A DNA stretch of 64,000 nucleotides from contig NZ_CP014870.1 of the NCBI RefSeq assembly GCF_001661075.1, positions 6,353,501 through 6,417,500 on the forward strand, written 5' to 3'. Positions 22,351 to 31,585 of this stretch are shown in pieces (position 1 is the first letter of the stretch; the number at the start of each line of letters is the position of its first letter). Made by a program: the position numbers and the translations under genes. The notes below the pieces were generated by a model. It did no database searches and had not been told where the DNA came from. It saw only the letters and a program-made list of their open reading frames with translations. The DNA comes from Pseudomonas silesiensis (GTDB taxonomy: Bacteria; Pseudomonadota; Gammaproteobacteria; Pseudomonadales; Pseudomonadaceae).

Positions 22351-24231
22351 ATGTCCTTTGCTTCCCTCGGTCTCTCCGAGGCTTTAGTCCGCGCCATCGA
22401 GGCAGCGGGCTATACCGAGCCTACTCCGGTGCAACAGCGGGCCATTCCCGCCGTGTTGCAAGGTCGCGACCTGATGGTTGCGGCACAGACAGGTACGGGT
22501 AAAACCGGCGGCTTCGCCCTTCCGATCCTGGAACGGTTGTTCCCCAACGGTCATCCGGACAAGTCCCAGCGTCACGGCCCGCGTCAACCGCGCGTACTGG
22601 TCCTGACCCCTACCCGCGAACTCGCGGCTCAAGTGCATGAAAGCTTCAAGGTCTATGCCCGTGACCTGAAGTTCGTCAGCGCCTGCATCTTCGGCGGCGT
22701 CGGCATGAACCCGCAGGTTCAGGCCATGTCCCGCGGTGTCGACGTGCTGGTGGCTTGCCCCGGCCGTCTGCTCGACCTCGCCGGCCAAGGCAGCGTCGAC
22801 CTGTCCCACGTGGAAATTCTCGTGCTGGACGAAGCCGACCGCATGCTCGACATGGGCTTTGTCCATGACGTGAAGAAGGTCCTGGCCCGTCTGCCGAGCA
22901 AACGTCAGAACCTGCTGTTCTCGGCGACCTTCTCCAAAGACATCACCGACCTCGCCGGCAAGCTGCTGCACAACCCGGAACGCATCGAAGTCACGCCGCC
23001 GAACACCACGGTCGAGCGTATCGAACAGCGCGTGTTCCGTCTGCCAGCCAATCACAAGCGTTCATTGCTGGCGCACTTGATCACCGCTGGCGCCTGGGAA
23101 CAGGTGCTGGTGTTCACTCGCACCAAGCACGGCGCCAACCGTCTGGCCGAATACCTGGACAAACACGGTCTCACCGCCGTTGCCATCCACGGTAACAAGA
23201 GCCAGAACGCCCGCACCAAAGCCCTGGCCGACTTCAAGGCCGGTGAAGTGCGCATCCTGGTCGCCACCGACATCGCCGCTCGCGGCCTGGACATCGACCA
23301 GTTGCCCCACGTGGTCAACTTCGAACTGCCAAACGTCGACGAAGACTATGTGCACCGTATCGGCCGTACTGGCCGTGCCGGTCGTTCGGGCGAGGCGATC
23401 TCGCTGGTGGCCCCGGACGAAGAAAAACTGCTGAAAAGCATCGAGCGCATGACCCGGCAGAAAATCGCCGACGGCGACCTGATGGGCTTCGATTCCAGCG
23501 CGGTGGAAGCCGAGAAACCTGAAGTGCGCGAGCGTCCGGATGTGCGTAACCCGCGCAACCCACGTGGCCCGCGCGGCGACGGTCCGAACGGCACTGGCGG
23601 TGGCGGCGGTCGTAAAGACAAAGGCAAGGACAAGGGCGGCAAGGAAAAACCTGCGGCCGCTGGCCGTGGCGAGCGTCCGGCCCGTGAACAGAAGCCACGC
23701 GAAGGCACTCCGGCTCGCGAACAGCAGCGTCCGGCCCCTCGCGCCGCCGCTGATCGTGCTCCGGACGAGTTCCTGGACGACGATGTCGATAACTTCGGTA
23801 ACCGTGTCGACTACGTGCCTCAAGCCAAACCGGCTCAAGGCCGCGGTCGCCGTCCGGGTGCTCCGGCACCAGGCGCGGCAGCTGGCGCAGGCGCAGGCGC
23901 TCCGCGCGGCGGCAAGCCACAGGGTCGTCAGAGCGGTCCGCGCAGCAGCGACGGTGCTACCACCGGCACGCCGCCGGCCAAGCGCAGCGGCCCGCGCAAT
24001 GGTGCTCCACGTGACGGCCAGGCCCGTCGCGAAGAGTCCCGCAACCGCCGCCCGGCCCGTAGCGACGACAAGCCGCTCTCGGAACCGGCCGTGCAAAACC
24101 CTCGCGGTCCAGCGCCGAAGATCATTCACAAGGAGTCGAAAACCGATCGTTTCCCGACACCTGAACAACTTGATCAACTGCCAGGCCGTCCGCGCGGTGA
24201 GAAACCAGCGTTGCTGACGCGCAATCGCTGA
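22351..24231 (+). CDS. rhlE: DEAD-box RNA helicase RhlE
   Basis: 626 residues. Start [21 protein letters not shown] opens the Q motif (TPVQQRAIP); the helicase core follows with AAQTGTGKT (motif I), [10 protein letters not shown] (Ia), [13 protein letters not shown] (DEAD, II), LLFSATF (SAT, III), [13 protein letters not shown] (V) and [10 protein letters not shown] (VI), ending near residue 370. The last 240 residues are a low-complexity tail rich in Arg, Gly, Pro, Ala and Lys that should be disordered and bind RNA nonspecifically. RhlE helicases remodel rRNA and mRNA and help growth in the cold. An upstream start would add 25 residues lacking family support. A strong terminator follows. Confidence 0.93.
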   Translation: MSFASLGLSEALVRAIEAAGYTEPTPVQQRAIPAVLQGRDLMVAAQTGTGKTGGFALPILERLFPNGHPDKSQRHGPRQPRVLVLTPTRELAAQVHESFKVYARDLKFVSACIFGGVGMNPQVQAMSRGVDVLVACPGRLLDLAGQGSVDLSHVEILVLDEADRMLDMGFVHDVKKVLARLPSKRQNLLFSATFSKDITDLAGKLLHNPERIEVTPPNTTVERIEQRVFRLPANHKRSLLAHLITAGAWEQVLVFTRTKHGANRLAEYLDKHGLTAVAIHGNKSQNARTKALADFKAGEVRILVATDIAARGLDIDQLPHVVNFELPNVDEDYVHRIGRTGRAGRSGEAISLVAPDEEKLLKSIERMTRQKIADGDLMGFDSSAVEAEKPEVRERPDVRNPRNPRGPRGDGPNGTGGGGGRKDKGKDKGGKEKPAAAGRGERPAREQKPREGTPAREQQRPAPRAAADRAPDEFLDDDVDNFGNRVDYVPQAKPAQGRGRRPGAPAPGAAAGAGAGAPRGGKPQGRQSGPRSSDGATTGTPPAKRSGPRNGAPRDGQARREESRNRRPARSDDKPLSEPAVQNPRGPAPKIIHKESKTDRFPTPEQLDQLPGRPRGEKPALLTRNR

Positions 24232-24245
24232 TTTAGCGCTGCAAT

Positions 24246-24283
24246 AAAAAATGCCCCGGATCTCACAATCCGGGGCATTTTTT
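24246..24283 (+). terminator. Intrinsic terminator after rhlE
   Basis: Arms AAAAAATGCCCCGGA and TCCGGGGCATTTTTT with an eight-base loop; symmetrical A and T runs make it usable from either strand. Confidence 0.92.
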
Positions 24284-24298
24284 TGGACCCACCCAAAA

Positions 24299-24420
24299 CC
24301 CTGTGGGAGCGGGCTTGTCGGATCGCCGCACCGCCGCGATGGACGTTAACGATAACGCGTACTACTTGGATGAACGCGTCGCCCTCAGGTTTTTCGCGAG
24401 CAAGCTCGCTCCTACAGGGG
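24299..24420. repeat. REPIN, composite
   Basis: A left arm of the long type (GTGGGAGCGGGCTTGTCGGA then GCCGCACCG) is paired with a right arm of the GAGCAAGCTCGCTCCTACAG type; the two arms no longer match fully. It lies between two terminators. Confidence 0.75.
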
Positions 24421-24453
24421 ATTTACGTGGCCGTGCGGATTTCATTCGGCAAT

Positions 24454-24491
24454 AAAAAACGCCCCCGACCGTGAGATCGGGGGCGTTTTTT
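24454..24491 (-). terminator. Intrinsic terminator after yceI
   Basis: Arms AAAAAACGCCCCCGA and TCGGGGGCGTTTTTT, eight-base loop, ending 16 bases beyond the yceI stop codon. Confidence 0.92.
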
Positions 24492-24507
24492 GTTATAGCG
24501 GCGAAAG

Positions 24508-25101
24508 TTACTTCGCTTTCACACCTTCAAACGTAACGTACAACTCGACCGCATCGGACGCTGGGCCCAGGTCTTTCTGCTTGCCGAAGTCCGAACGCTT
24601 GATGCTGGTGGTGCCTTCAAAGCCGGCACGGTAGCCGCCCCATGGATCCTTGCCTTCACCCAGGAAAGTGGCCTTGACCACGATTGGCTTGGTCACACCG
24701 GCCAATGTCAGGTTACCGCTTACGTCAGCAGTGTCTTTACCTGCGGCATTTTTACCTGTGGATTTGACGCCGGTGGAAACAAACGTGGCTTTGCCGAATT
24801 TGCTCACGTTCAGGAAATCACCGCTGGCGATGTGCTTGTCGCGCTCGGCATGGTTGGTGAACACGCTGGCGGTGTTCACGTTGAACTCGATCTTGCTGTC
24901 TTCCGGCTTGGCAGCGTCGAAGCTGAACTTGCCGTCGATATCCTTGAAGGTACCGGTGATGTAGCTGTAGCCCAGGTGGCTGATCTTGAAGTCAACGAAG
25001 GCGTGCTGGCCTTCCTTGTCGACGACATAGTCAGCAGCCATTACGTTTGCGGACAGCAGAGCAGAACCAATTGCCAGAGCGGCGAGCGTCTTTTTCAACA
25101 T
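24508..25101 (-). CDS. YceI family periplasmic protein
   Basis: 197 residues. Start [26 protein letters not shown] gives a signal peptide cleaved after VMA. The YceI lipocalin-like beta-barrel is clear: [33 protein letters not shown] near the mature N-terminus, [24 protein letters not shown] in the middle and [19 protein letters not shown] toward the end. Family members bind polyisoprenoid or other amphiphilic ligands. In P. aeruginosa a member at the equivalent position (PasP, from memory) is a secreted protein; equivalence here is inferred from synteny. It lies 32 bases after the cytochrome b561 gene, a pairing often seen for YceI. Confidence 0.93.
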   Translation of the reverse strand: MLKKTLAALAIGSALLSANVMAADYVVDKEGQHAFVDFKISHLGYSYITGTFKDIDGKFSFDAAKPEDSKIEFNVNTASVFTNHAERDKHIASGDFLNVSKFGKATFVSTGVKSTGKNAAGKDTADVSGNLTLAGVTKPIVVKATFLGEGKDPWGGYRAGFEGTTSIKRSDFGKQKDLGPASDAVELYVTFEGVKAK

Positions 25102-25133
25102 GCTTTCTATTCCTTTGGAGTCGAGGTTGAACT

Positions 25134-25685
25134 TCAAGCTTTGCGACCCAGCATTCGTGTCAGGGTCGCATCACGATCGATAAAGTGGTGCTTCAATGCT
25201 GCCAACGCATGGAGGCCGGAAAAAATTACCAGCACCCACGCCAGATAGAAATGAATCACACCGGCGGTGTCTGCCTGGTCCGGCAGTCCGGACACCAGCG
25301 CAGGAACTTCAAACAGGCCAAACACCGGAATCCCGACACCGTCTGCGGTGGAAATCAGGTAACCGGCAATCATCACAGCGAACAGACTGAGGTAGAGGAA
25401 CCCATGGCCGAAGCTGGCGCCGATGCGCGTCATCCGGCTGTAGCTTTGCAATGCCGGCGGCGGTGGGCTGATAAAACGCCACAGCACCCGTAGCAGCATC
25501 ACGGCCAACAGCACCAGGCCAATGCTCTTGTGCAGGTCCGGCGCGTCTTTGCGCCAGCTGCTGTAGTAGTCGAGACCGACCATCCACAAGCCCAGGGCGA
25601 ACAGACCGAAGACTGCCAGCGCCACGCCCCAGTGCATGAAGATGCTGACCCAACCGTAGCGCGAAGAAGAATTACGTAGCTGCAT
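25134..25685 (-). CDS. Cytochrome b561 family protein
   Basis: 183 residues with four membrane helices. Conserved His for two b haems are visible in each helix: [58 protein letters not shown] and [25 protein letters not shown]. Bacterial members shuttle electrons between quinol and periplasmic acceptors, including superoxide for CybB. It is cotranscribed with yceI, which suggests a quinone- or isoprenoid-linked redox role for the pair; this is inference. Its upstream region (25690-25930) is distinctly AT-rich and contains an imperfect inverted repeat around 25730-25772. Confidence 0.92.
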   Translation of the reverse strand: MQLRNSSSRYGWVSIFMHWGVALAVFGLFALGLWMVGLDYYSSWRKDAPDLHKSIGLVLLAVMLLRVLWRFISPPPPALQSYSRMTRIGASFGHGFLYLSLFAVMIAGYLISTADGVGIPVFGLFEVPALVSGLPDQADTAGVIHFYLAWVLVIFSGLHALAALKHHFIDRDATLTRMLGRKA

Positions 25686-25932
25686 TGCCCAAATCCTGTG
25701 AGAACTGCGATCAAGACTATCGAGTTATCTATCGATTTAAAGCGGAAAATTTCGCTTTGAAATATCGAGAAATACGATGAAGAGTATGAAACAGGTGAGT
25801 TAAGGAAGGATTAAAGGCGAATTTGTGGCCGGATGTTAGCGGTAGTCGAGGAAAAACCTGGTGTTCGGGAAGCCCCCTTCGCCATGGTCGCAGCGGTTAC
25901 AGCCTTCTGACCGACTTGGCCATCACCGCACT

Positions 25933-26088
25933 CTAATTATGGAAGACTGAAGGGGGCTGCAAGCAATCATGGTGGTACGGATCTATCTGGCATTTGTGGG
26001 CTAGTTCAGTGCCATGATTTGTTGTCATTGGACGACCGTCTACACAGCCAGATACGGTTATTAATATTATTGCCGCCAGTGCTTTCAT
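25933..26088 (-). CDS. Possible small lipoprotein, 51 residues
   Basis: MKALAAIILITVSGCVDGRP reads as a lipoprotein signal peptide with lipobox VSGC, and GGAG lies six bases before the ATG. The mature peptide of about 37 residues is polar with a further two Cys (HKCQID, HDCLQ). No family is recognised. The gene stands alone in an AT-rich stretch between cytochrome b561 and the amine oxidase. The combination of ribosome-binding site and lipobox supports it, but its size makes a chance frame possible. Confidence 0.5.
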   Translation of the reverse strand: MKALAAIILITVSGCVDGRPMTTNHGTELAHKCQIDPYHHDCLQPPSVFHN

Positions 26089-26271
26089 GATGCTCTCCAG
26101 TGTTTTGAAGAACATAGAATTTAAGGTCAGGCGCTATCTATCATTTCGATCTGATTCCCTTGTGGGAAGCATCCGATATATCGCTGAGACGTGTAGGACC
26201 CGGATCGTGGATTGCGCGACTTCAGGGCGCCGCGCAGGCAAAGCCGGATGTCACATGCTTGATAAATGAGC

Positions 26272-26306
26272 AAAAAAAAGCGCGGCCCTTGAGCCGCGCT
26301 TTTTTT
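26272..26306 (-). terminator. Intrinsic terminator after the amine oxidase gene
   Basis: AAAAAAAGCGCGGC and GCCGCGCTTTTTTT arms with a six-base loop. Confidence 0.92.
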
Positions 26307-26317
26307 ACGCCTGAACG

Positions 26318-28078
26318 TTACTGAGCCTTGGTCTCAGTGGTCGCCGCGGGTTTGGTCGCTGGCTTCTTCGCCAATTCAGCCTTTTTCGTCGGAGCCTTTG
26401 CCGGAGCCTTTTTAGTCTCGGTTTTCGCCGCAGGTTTCTTCACCGGTGCCTTGGCCGGCGTTTTTTTAGACGGTTCGGCCTTCACAGGTACCGCTGGTTT
26501 TGGAGCTTCAACCGCAGCAGCAGGCGTCGGTGCTGGCGCTGGAGCCGGCGTCGGAGCAACCGGAGCTACTGGCTCAGGCGCCTTGACCGGTGCTGGCTTG
26601 TCATCCGAACCGCCAAACAGGTTACTGAAGAAGTTGCCCTTCTTCGCCGCCACTGCACCAGCCGCCACAGCGGTCGCTGCCGGAACAATCTTCGCAGGCT
26701 CGAAGGATTTGCCCGCCGCCAGGTCTTCCACCTGGCTGGCCGCTCGCTGCCCCGTGCGCAAGGCACCTTCCAGCGTGCCCGGGTACAAGGTGTCCGTGTG
26801 TTCGCCCGCGAAAGCTACTCGCTGGATCGGACGTTCCCACAGGCGCCAGTACTTGCTGATCTGCCCCGGACCGAAAGCCAGGTAAGCGCCGCCCATCGAC
26901 GGATCGGTGCTGTAGCGGCGGATTTCATAACCGGTGAACGAACCGCGCGCCTGTGGATAAAAAGCGTGCAGGCGGATCAATACCTGATCGGCCATCTGCT
27001 TGTCGCCGAAGGCCTGCATGACGCGAGCGTTGTCGCCGGACAGGTTGATCACCACGTTGGCGCCGCCCTTCAGCGCAGGTTCGACCCACAACATACCCAG
27101 GCCGGTGTTGCTGTAGATTTCGCCGGACATGCGCGCTTTGCTTTCCCACACTGGCGTCTTGAACTTGAGCAGGATCTGGTCGCGCCAGCCGTAGTTGGTG
27201 CCTTTGATCGCGGCCAGGTGCTGGGCATCCAGCGCCGGGGTCATCTGGATCTTGTTCAGTGCGCGCAACGGCACGGCCACGACGACGTAGTCGGCCTGAT
27301 AACCGACGCTGCCGACTTTGACGGTCACGCCGTCCTTCTCCTGGATAATGGCCGAGACCGGGGCGCTGGTCTTGATGGTTTTCAGTTGTTTGACAAAGGC
27401 CTGGGCCAATACCGGACTACCGCCGAGCAGGCGTGAGGCGCGCAGGTCACGGTCGGAAAAGCCGCGGTACACCCGGCTCTGCTGTGCGAAGTACAGCAGC
27501 GACAGGCGCGAAGGTTCGTCATAGCGGGTACGGATCTGCTGGTTCACCAGCTGGCGGGCGGTCGCTGGCAACGTCAGCCGGTCGAGCCAGTTGGAAACGT
27601 TGATCTGATCCAGCGCATGCAGCGTACTGTTTGCCGAGGGGTTCTGCGGGTCTTCGATCGAGCGCGCCAGATCGTCCAGGGTCTTCTCATAGCGCTTGAG
27701 CGCTTCGGCCGTGGTCGGGTCCTTGGTGGCCAGATCGGCCGCGGAGTAATACACACCGTCGATCAGGTAGCCCGGCGTGCGCACGAACTCAGGAGCCGGC
27801 GTGATGCCCAGCTTGAAGGTCGAGACATATTTGTTCAGTACCGGCTGAGTCTTGTCGTTGCCGATCCACTCGCTGGTGGCCATGCCGGAGCGGCCACCCA
27901 GGCTCGACTTGGCTTCGAGCAGAGTGACCTGCCAGCCTTTGTTCTGCAGTTCATAAGCAGCCGTGAGGCCCGACAGGCCGCCGCCGATCACGATCGCCGT
28001 TTTATCCTTGGCCAGCGCGGACACGCTGAACAGCCCCATCATCACCAGCGCACAGGCGCGCAGCCAACCAGCAGACAT
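26318..28078 (-). CDS. Exported FAD-dependent amine oxidase with Ala/Lys/Pro-rich tail
   Basis: 586 residues. A hydrophobic signal-like N-terminus (residues 1-23, ending SVSALA) is followed at once by the FAD-binding dinucleotide motif AIVIGGGLSGLTAAYEL (29-45) and LLEAKSSLGGR, the standard flavin amine oxidase opening. The C-terminal FAD motif is FAGEHTDTLYPGTLEGALRTGQRAA. After about residue 470 comes a low-complexity tail rich in Ala, Pro and Lys with repeated PAKAP and KKAPAKAP blocks resembling histone H1-like tails. No twin-arginine is seen, so export of a cofactor-containing enzyme is unexpected; the signal may be a membrane anchor. Substrate unknown. The neighbour bioA is divergent. 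Confidence 0.85.
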   Translation of the reverse strand: MSAGWLRACALVMMGLFSVSALAKDKTAIVIGGGLSGLTAAYELQNKGWQVTLLEAKSSLGGRSGMATSEWIGNDKTQPVLNKYVSTFKLGITPAPEFVRTPGYLIDGVYYSAADLATKDPTTAEALKRYEKTLDDLARSIEDPQNPSANSTLHALDQINVSNWLDRLTLPATARQLVNQQIRTRYDEPSRLSLLYFAQQSRVYRGFSDRDLRASRLLGGSPVLAQAFVKQLKTIKTSAPVSAIIQEKDGVTVKVGSVGYQADYVVVAVPLRALNKIQMTPALDAQHLAAIKGTNYGWRDQILLKFKTPVWESKARMSGEIYSNTGLGMLWVEPALKGGANVVINLSGDNARVMQAFGDKQMADQVLIRLHAFYPQARGSFTGYEIRRYSTDPSMGGAYLAFGPGQISKYWRLWERPIQRVAFAGEHTDTLYPGTLEGALRTGQRAASQVEDLAAGKSFEPAKIVPAATAVAAGAVAAKKGNFFSNLFGGSDDKPAPVKAPEPVAPVAPTPAPAPAPTPAAAVEAPKPAVPVKAEPSKKTPAKAPVKKPAAKTETKKAPAKAPTKKAELAKKPATKPAATTETKAQ

Positions 28079-28300
28079 TCAGAGAACTCCGGAAATATAC
28101 GAGGAAATAGCGGTTTTACGAGTCAGGCGACCCAAAGAACCGCGAAGAATACGTCAGCCATCAAAACGCCGCCACTGACGTATACCGTCCTATACAAAGT
28201 AGCTCAAACCACACAATGGGTTGTCCCCGTGACGCGCATTGCATAGGCTTGCCCGATTGTTTGCCCGCGCCTGTCGCGAGCCGCCTCGAGGAGACTGAAC

Positions 28301-29707
28301 ATGGGCTTGAATAATCAGTGGATGCAACGCGATCTCGCCGTGTTGTGGCATCCCTGCACCCAGATGAAAGATCACGAACAGCTGCCGCTGATCCCGATCA
28401 AGCGCGGTGAAGGCGTGTGGCTGGAAGACTTCGAAGGAAAACGCTACCTGGACGCCGTCAGTTCCTGGTGGGTCAACGTGTTCGGCCATGCCAACCCGCG
28501 GATCAACCAGCGCATCAAGGATCAGGTCGATCAACTGGAACACGTGATCCTCGCCGGTTTCAGCCATCAGCCGGTGATCGAGCTGTCCGAGCGCCTGGTA
28601 AAAATGACGCCCGAGGGACTGACCCGGTGCTTCTACGCCGACAACGGCTCGTCCTGCATCGAAGTCGCGCTGAAAATGAGCTTTCACTACTGGCTCAACC
28701 GCGGCCAGCCTGATAAGAAGCGCTTTGTCACCCTGACCAACAGCTACCACGGCGAAACCATGGCGGCGATGTCGGTGGGCGATGTGCCGCTGTTCACCGA
28801 AACCTACAAGGCCTTGCTGCTGGACACCATCAAGGTGCCGAGCCCGGATTGCTACCTGCGCCCCGAAGGCATGAGCTGGGAAGAACACTCACGCACTATG
28901 TTCGCCGCTATGGAACAGACCCTGGCCGAGCACCACGACACCGTGGCTGCGGTGATCGTCGAGCCGCTGATCCAGGGCGCCGGCGGCATGCGCATGTACC
29001 ACCCGGTGTACCTCAAGTTGCTCCGCGAAGCCTGCGATCGCTATGGCGTGCACCTGATCCACGACGAAATCGCCGTCGGCTTCGGCCGCACCGGGACGAT
29101 GTTCGCCTGCGAACAGGCCGGCATTCGCCCGGACTTCCTGTGCCTGTCCAAGGCCCTGACCGGCGGTTACCTGCCGCTGGCGGCCTGCGTGACCACCGAA
29201 GATGTCTACAGCGCGTTCTACGACGACTACCCGACCCTGCGCGCCTTCCTGCATTCCCACAGCTACACCGGCAACCCGCTGGCGTGCGCGGCGGCATTGG
29301 CGACGCTGGACATCTTCGAGGAAGACAACGTCATCGAAAACAATAAGGCCCTGGCGCAGCGCATGGCGTCCGCCACCGCGCACCTGGCCGATCACCCGAA
29401 CGTTTCCGAAGTGCGTCAGACCGGCATGGTGCTGGCTATCGAGATGGTCAAGGACAAGGCCACCAAGGAAGCCTATCCGTGGCAGGAACGTCGCGGTTTG
29501 AAGGTGTTCCAGCACGCGCTGGAGCGTGGTGCTTTACTTCGACCGCTGGGCAGCGTGGTGTATTTCCTGCCACCGTATGTGATTACCCCGGAGCAGATCG
29601 ATTTTCTGGCGGAAGTGGCCAGTGAAGGCATCGACATTGCGACCCGTGATAGCGTCAGCGTTTCGGTGCCGAAGGACTTTCATCCGGGCTTCCGTGATCC
29701 GGGTTGA
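28301..29707 (+). CDS. bioA: Adenosylmethionine-8-amino-7-oxononanoate aminotransferase
   Basis: 468 residues. PLP enzyme that converts KAPA to DAPA in biotin synthesis, using SAM as amino donor. Start MGLNNQWMQRDLAVLWHPCTQMKDHE carries the BioA-specific WHPCTQM motif. Also visible are YLDAVSSWWVNVFGHANP, NSYHGETMAAMSVGD, the Asp of HDEIAVGFGRTGTMFACE and the PLP Lys in LSKALTGGYLPLAA (near residue 284). The rest of the biotin pathway is not in this window. It is a further SAM user in a region rich in SAM-cycle genes. Confidence 0.95.
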   Translation: MGLNNQWMQRDLAVLWHPCTQMKDHEQLPLIPIKRGEGVWLEDFEGKRYLDAVSSWWVNVFGHANPRINQRIKDQVDQLEHVILAGFSHQPVIELSERLVKMTPEGLTRCFYADNGSSCIEVALKMSFHYWLNRGQPDKKRFVTLTNSYHGETMAAMSVGDVPLFTETYKALLLDTIKVPSPDCYLRPEGMSWEEHSRTMFAAMEQTLAEHHDTVAAVIVEPLIQGAGGMRMYHPVYLKLLREACDRYGVHLIHDEIAVGFGRTGTMFACEQAGIRPDFLCLSKALTGGYLPLAACVTTEDVYSAFYDDYPTLRAFLHSHSYTGNPLACAAALATLDIFEEDNVIENNKALAQRMASATAHLADHPNVSEVRQTGMVLAIEMVKDKATKEAYPWQERRGLKVFQHALERGALLRPLGSVVYFLPPYVITPEQIDFLAEVASEGIDIATRDSVSVSVPKDFHPGFRDPG

Positions 29708-29740
29708 TTGATTTCACTTGAGCTTGTGGGTGCCTGGACT

Positions 29741-29853
29741 GCCGCCTTCGCTGCGGTGCGGCGATCCGACAAGCCAGCTCCTACAGGTTAGATGTCGTGC
29801 ACAAGATTTTCGGTAGCCACAAATCCATGTAGGAGCTGGCTTGCCAGCGATAA
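29741..29853. repeat. REPIN, mixed arms
   Basis: Left arm GCCGCCTTCGCTGCGGTGCGG then CAAGCCAGCTCCTACAGG; right arm GTAGGAGCTGGCTTGCCAGC. This is the same GAGCTGGCTTGCCAGC subtype as the copies embedded in chpA. Confidence 0.75.
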
Positions 29854-29901
29854 GGTCGGCACGACCTTCAGACGATTACACCTTTTCTCCAGAGAACCCG
29901 C

Positions 29902-30621
29902 ATGAGACTGTCCCGCTTCTTTATCGACGCCCCCCTGAGCACCGGCGAGCACGAACTGCCCGAAGCCCAGGCCCATTACATCAGCCGCGTGCTGCGCATG
30001 GCCGAGGGCGATGCGTTGCAATTGTTCGATGGCTCGGGCCACGAGTTTCGCGCCACACTGGTAGACGTCGGCAAGAAGCGCGTCGTGGTGCAGATCGATG
30101 AAAGCTTCGCCGGGCAAGTCGAGTCGCCGCTGCAGATCCATCTCGGCCAGGGCCTGTCCCGTGGCGAGCGGATGGATTGGGCAATCCAGAAAGCCACCGA
30201 ACTGGGCGTGACTGAAATCACCCCGATCTTCAGCGACCGCTGCGAAGTCCGCCTCAAGGACGAACGCGCCGACAAGCGCCTGATGCACTGGCGTCAGGTA
30301 GCGATCAGCGCGTGCGAGCAGTGCGGGCGTTCACGGGTGCCGGTGATTCATCCGCCGCTGCTGTTGGCGGACTGGTTGAAGCAGACTCAAGCAGAATTGA
30401 AGCTGGTGCTGCATCCGGTGGCCGAGCCGCTGGTGAATCATGCGAAGCCCGCGACCCTGGCGTTTCTGATCGGGCCGGAGGGTGGGCTGTCGGATGCCGA
30501 GGTCGATCAGGCGCAGTCTGCCGGGTTTCATGCCGCCCGCCTCGGCCCTCGGGTGTTGCGCACAGAGACTGCGCCGGTGGTGGCATTGGCGGTGGCCCAG
30601 CAGCTTTGGGGTGACTTTTAA
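29902..30621 (+). CDS. rsmE: 16S rRNA (uracil-1498-N3)-methyltransferase
   Basis: 239 residues. SPOUT-family methyltransferase that methylates U1498 of 16S rRNA with SAM. It opens with MRLSRFFIDAPLSTGEHELPEAQAHYISRVLRM (the RNA-binding PUA-like domain), followed by SPOUT motifs: WAIQKATELGVTEITPIFSDRCEVR, FLIGPEGGLSDAEVDQA (SAM-binding knot loop) and LGPRVLRTETAPVVAL at the C-terminus. Length is normal. The gene is solitary between REPINs. Confidence 0.95.
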   Translation: MRLSRFFIDAPLSTGEHELPEAQAHYISRVLRMAEGDALQLFDGSGHEFRATLVDVGKKRVVVQIDESFAGQVESPLQIHLGQGLSRGERMDWAIQKATELGVTEITPIFSDRCEVRLKDERADKRLMHWRQVAISACEQCGRSRVPVIHPPLLLADWLKQTQAELKLVLHPVAEPLVNHAKPATLAFLIGPEGGLSDAEVDQAQSAGFHAARLGPRVLRTETAPVVALAVAQQLWGDF

Positions 30622-30632
30622 GACGCCACATA

Positions 30633-30725
30633 ACCTGTAGGAGCGAGGCTTGCCCGCGAAGGCCGCACCGCGGTTTTACAGAATCACCGCGGCGCGGCCT
30701 TCGCGGGCAAGCCTCGCTCCTACAG
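30633..30725. repeat. REPIN overlapping the trhA stop codon
   Basis: Inverted GTAGGAGCGAGGCTTGCCCG pair with self-complementary GCCGCACCGCGG centre. The outermost bases of its right arm supply the TAG stop codon (30720-30722, minus strand) of trhA. Confidence 0.85.
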
Positions 30726-31337
30726 GACATAAAACATAATCGCCACAAAGTGCAGCAGACTCCCGGCAATCACAAACAGATGCCAGATCCCGTGCGCATG
30801 CCGCAGCCGGTGATCCAGGGCAAAAAAGACAATCCCCACGGTATACAACACCCCGCCCGACGCCAGCCAGGCAAACCCGGTGCTGCCCAGCGCCGCGAGC
30901 AGGGGCTTGACCGCCACCAGCACGATCCAGCCCATCACCGCGTAAATCACGATCGACAGGACCCGCGCTTCCGAACGCGGCTTGATCTCTTGCAGGATGC
31001 CGATCAGAGCCAGCCCCCAGACAATGCCGAACAAAGTCCAACCCCAGGGCCCGCGCAATGTCACCAGGCAGAACGGCGTGTAGCTGCCGGCGATCAGCAA
31101 GTAGATCGAAAAGTGATCGACCTTCTGCATGATCTCTTTCTTGCGCCCGCGCACGCTGTGGTAAACGGTCGACGCGCTGTAGAGCACCAGCAAGGTGAAT
31201 CCGTAGATCGCCACGCTGACGATTTTCCACGGACTGCCGTCCATCCCGGCGATCACCAGCATCCACACCACCCCGACGCACGCCGCTACCGCGCCGACCA
31301 AATGCGTCCAGGCGTTCAATCTTTCCCCGTGATACAT
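30720..31337 (-). CDS. trhA: Hemolysin III family / TrhA membrane protein
   Basis: 205 residues with seven predicted helices. Start MYHGERLNAWTHLVGAVAACVGVVWM; the PAQR/hemolysin III hallmarks are ERLNAWTHLVGA (conserved Glu and His), STVYHSV, KVDHFSIYLLIAGSYTPF, ALDHRLRHAHGIWHLFVIAGSLLHF with the clustered His that likely bind zinc. Despite the name, bacterial members are not proven toxins; TrhA has been linked to membrane energetics. The stop codon is embedded in a REPIN, so the last few codons may have been set by that insertion. Confidence 0.9.
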   Translation of the reverse strand: MYHGERLNAWTHLVGAVAACVGVVWMLVIAGMDGSPWKIVSVAIYGFTLLVLYSASTVYHSVRGRKKEIMQKVDHFSIYLLIAGSYTPFCLVTLRGPWGWTLFGIVWGLALIGILQEIKPRSEARVLSIVIYAVMGWIVLVAVKPLLAALGSTGFAWLASGGVLYTVGIVFFALDHRLRHAHGIWHLFVIAGSLLHFVAIMFYVL

Positions 31338-31422
31338 GTGTTGCTCACCTCGAAGTTCGTTACAACATTGCACAAGGCTCAGCCCTCAAGGGTAAAAGCG
31401 CAATGTTTCAGCATGCAATCAA

Positions 31423-31527
31423 CCCTGTAGGAGCCGGCTTGCTGGCGAAAGGTCCTTGAGATTTGTGGTGTTCTTCAGGACGCCTTCTCTGGCAAGTCGG
31501 ATCGCCGCACCGCAGCGCCTACAAAGG
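31423..31527. repeat. REPIN, diverged
   Basis: Left arm GTAGGAGCCGGCTTGCTGGC, right arm of the long type with GGCAAGTCGGATCGCCGCACCG; arms only partly matched. Lies between the divergent trhA and mdcR genes. Confidence 0.65.
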
Positions 31528-31585
31528 CCTGCGTGCCCCTGGGGAATTGGGCACAATCGAACCATTCGAACAAGAGTCACGCCAC

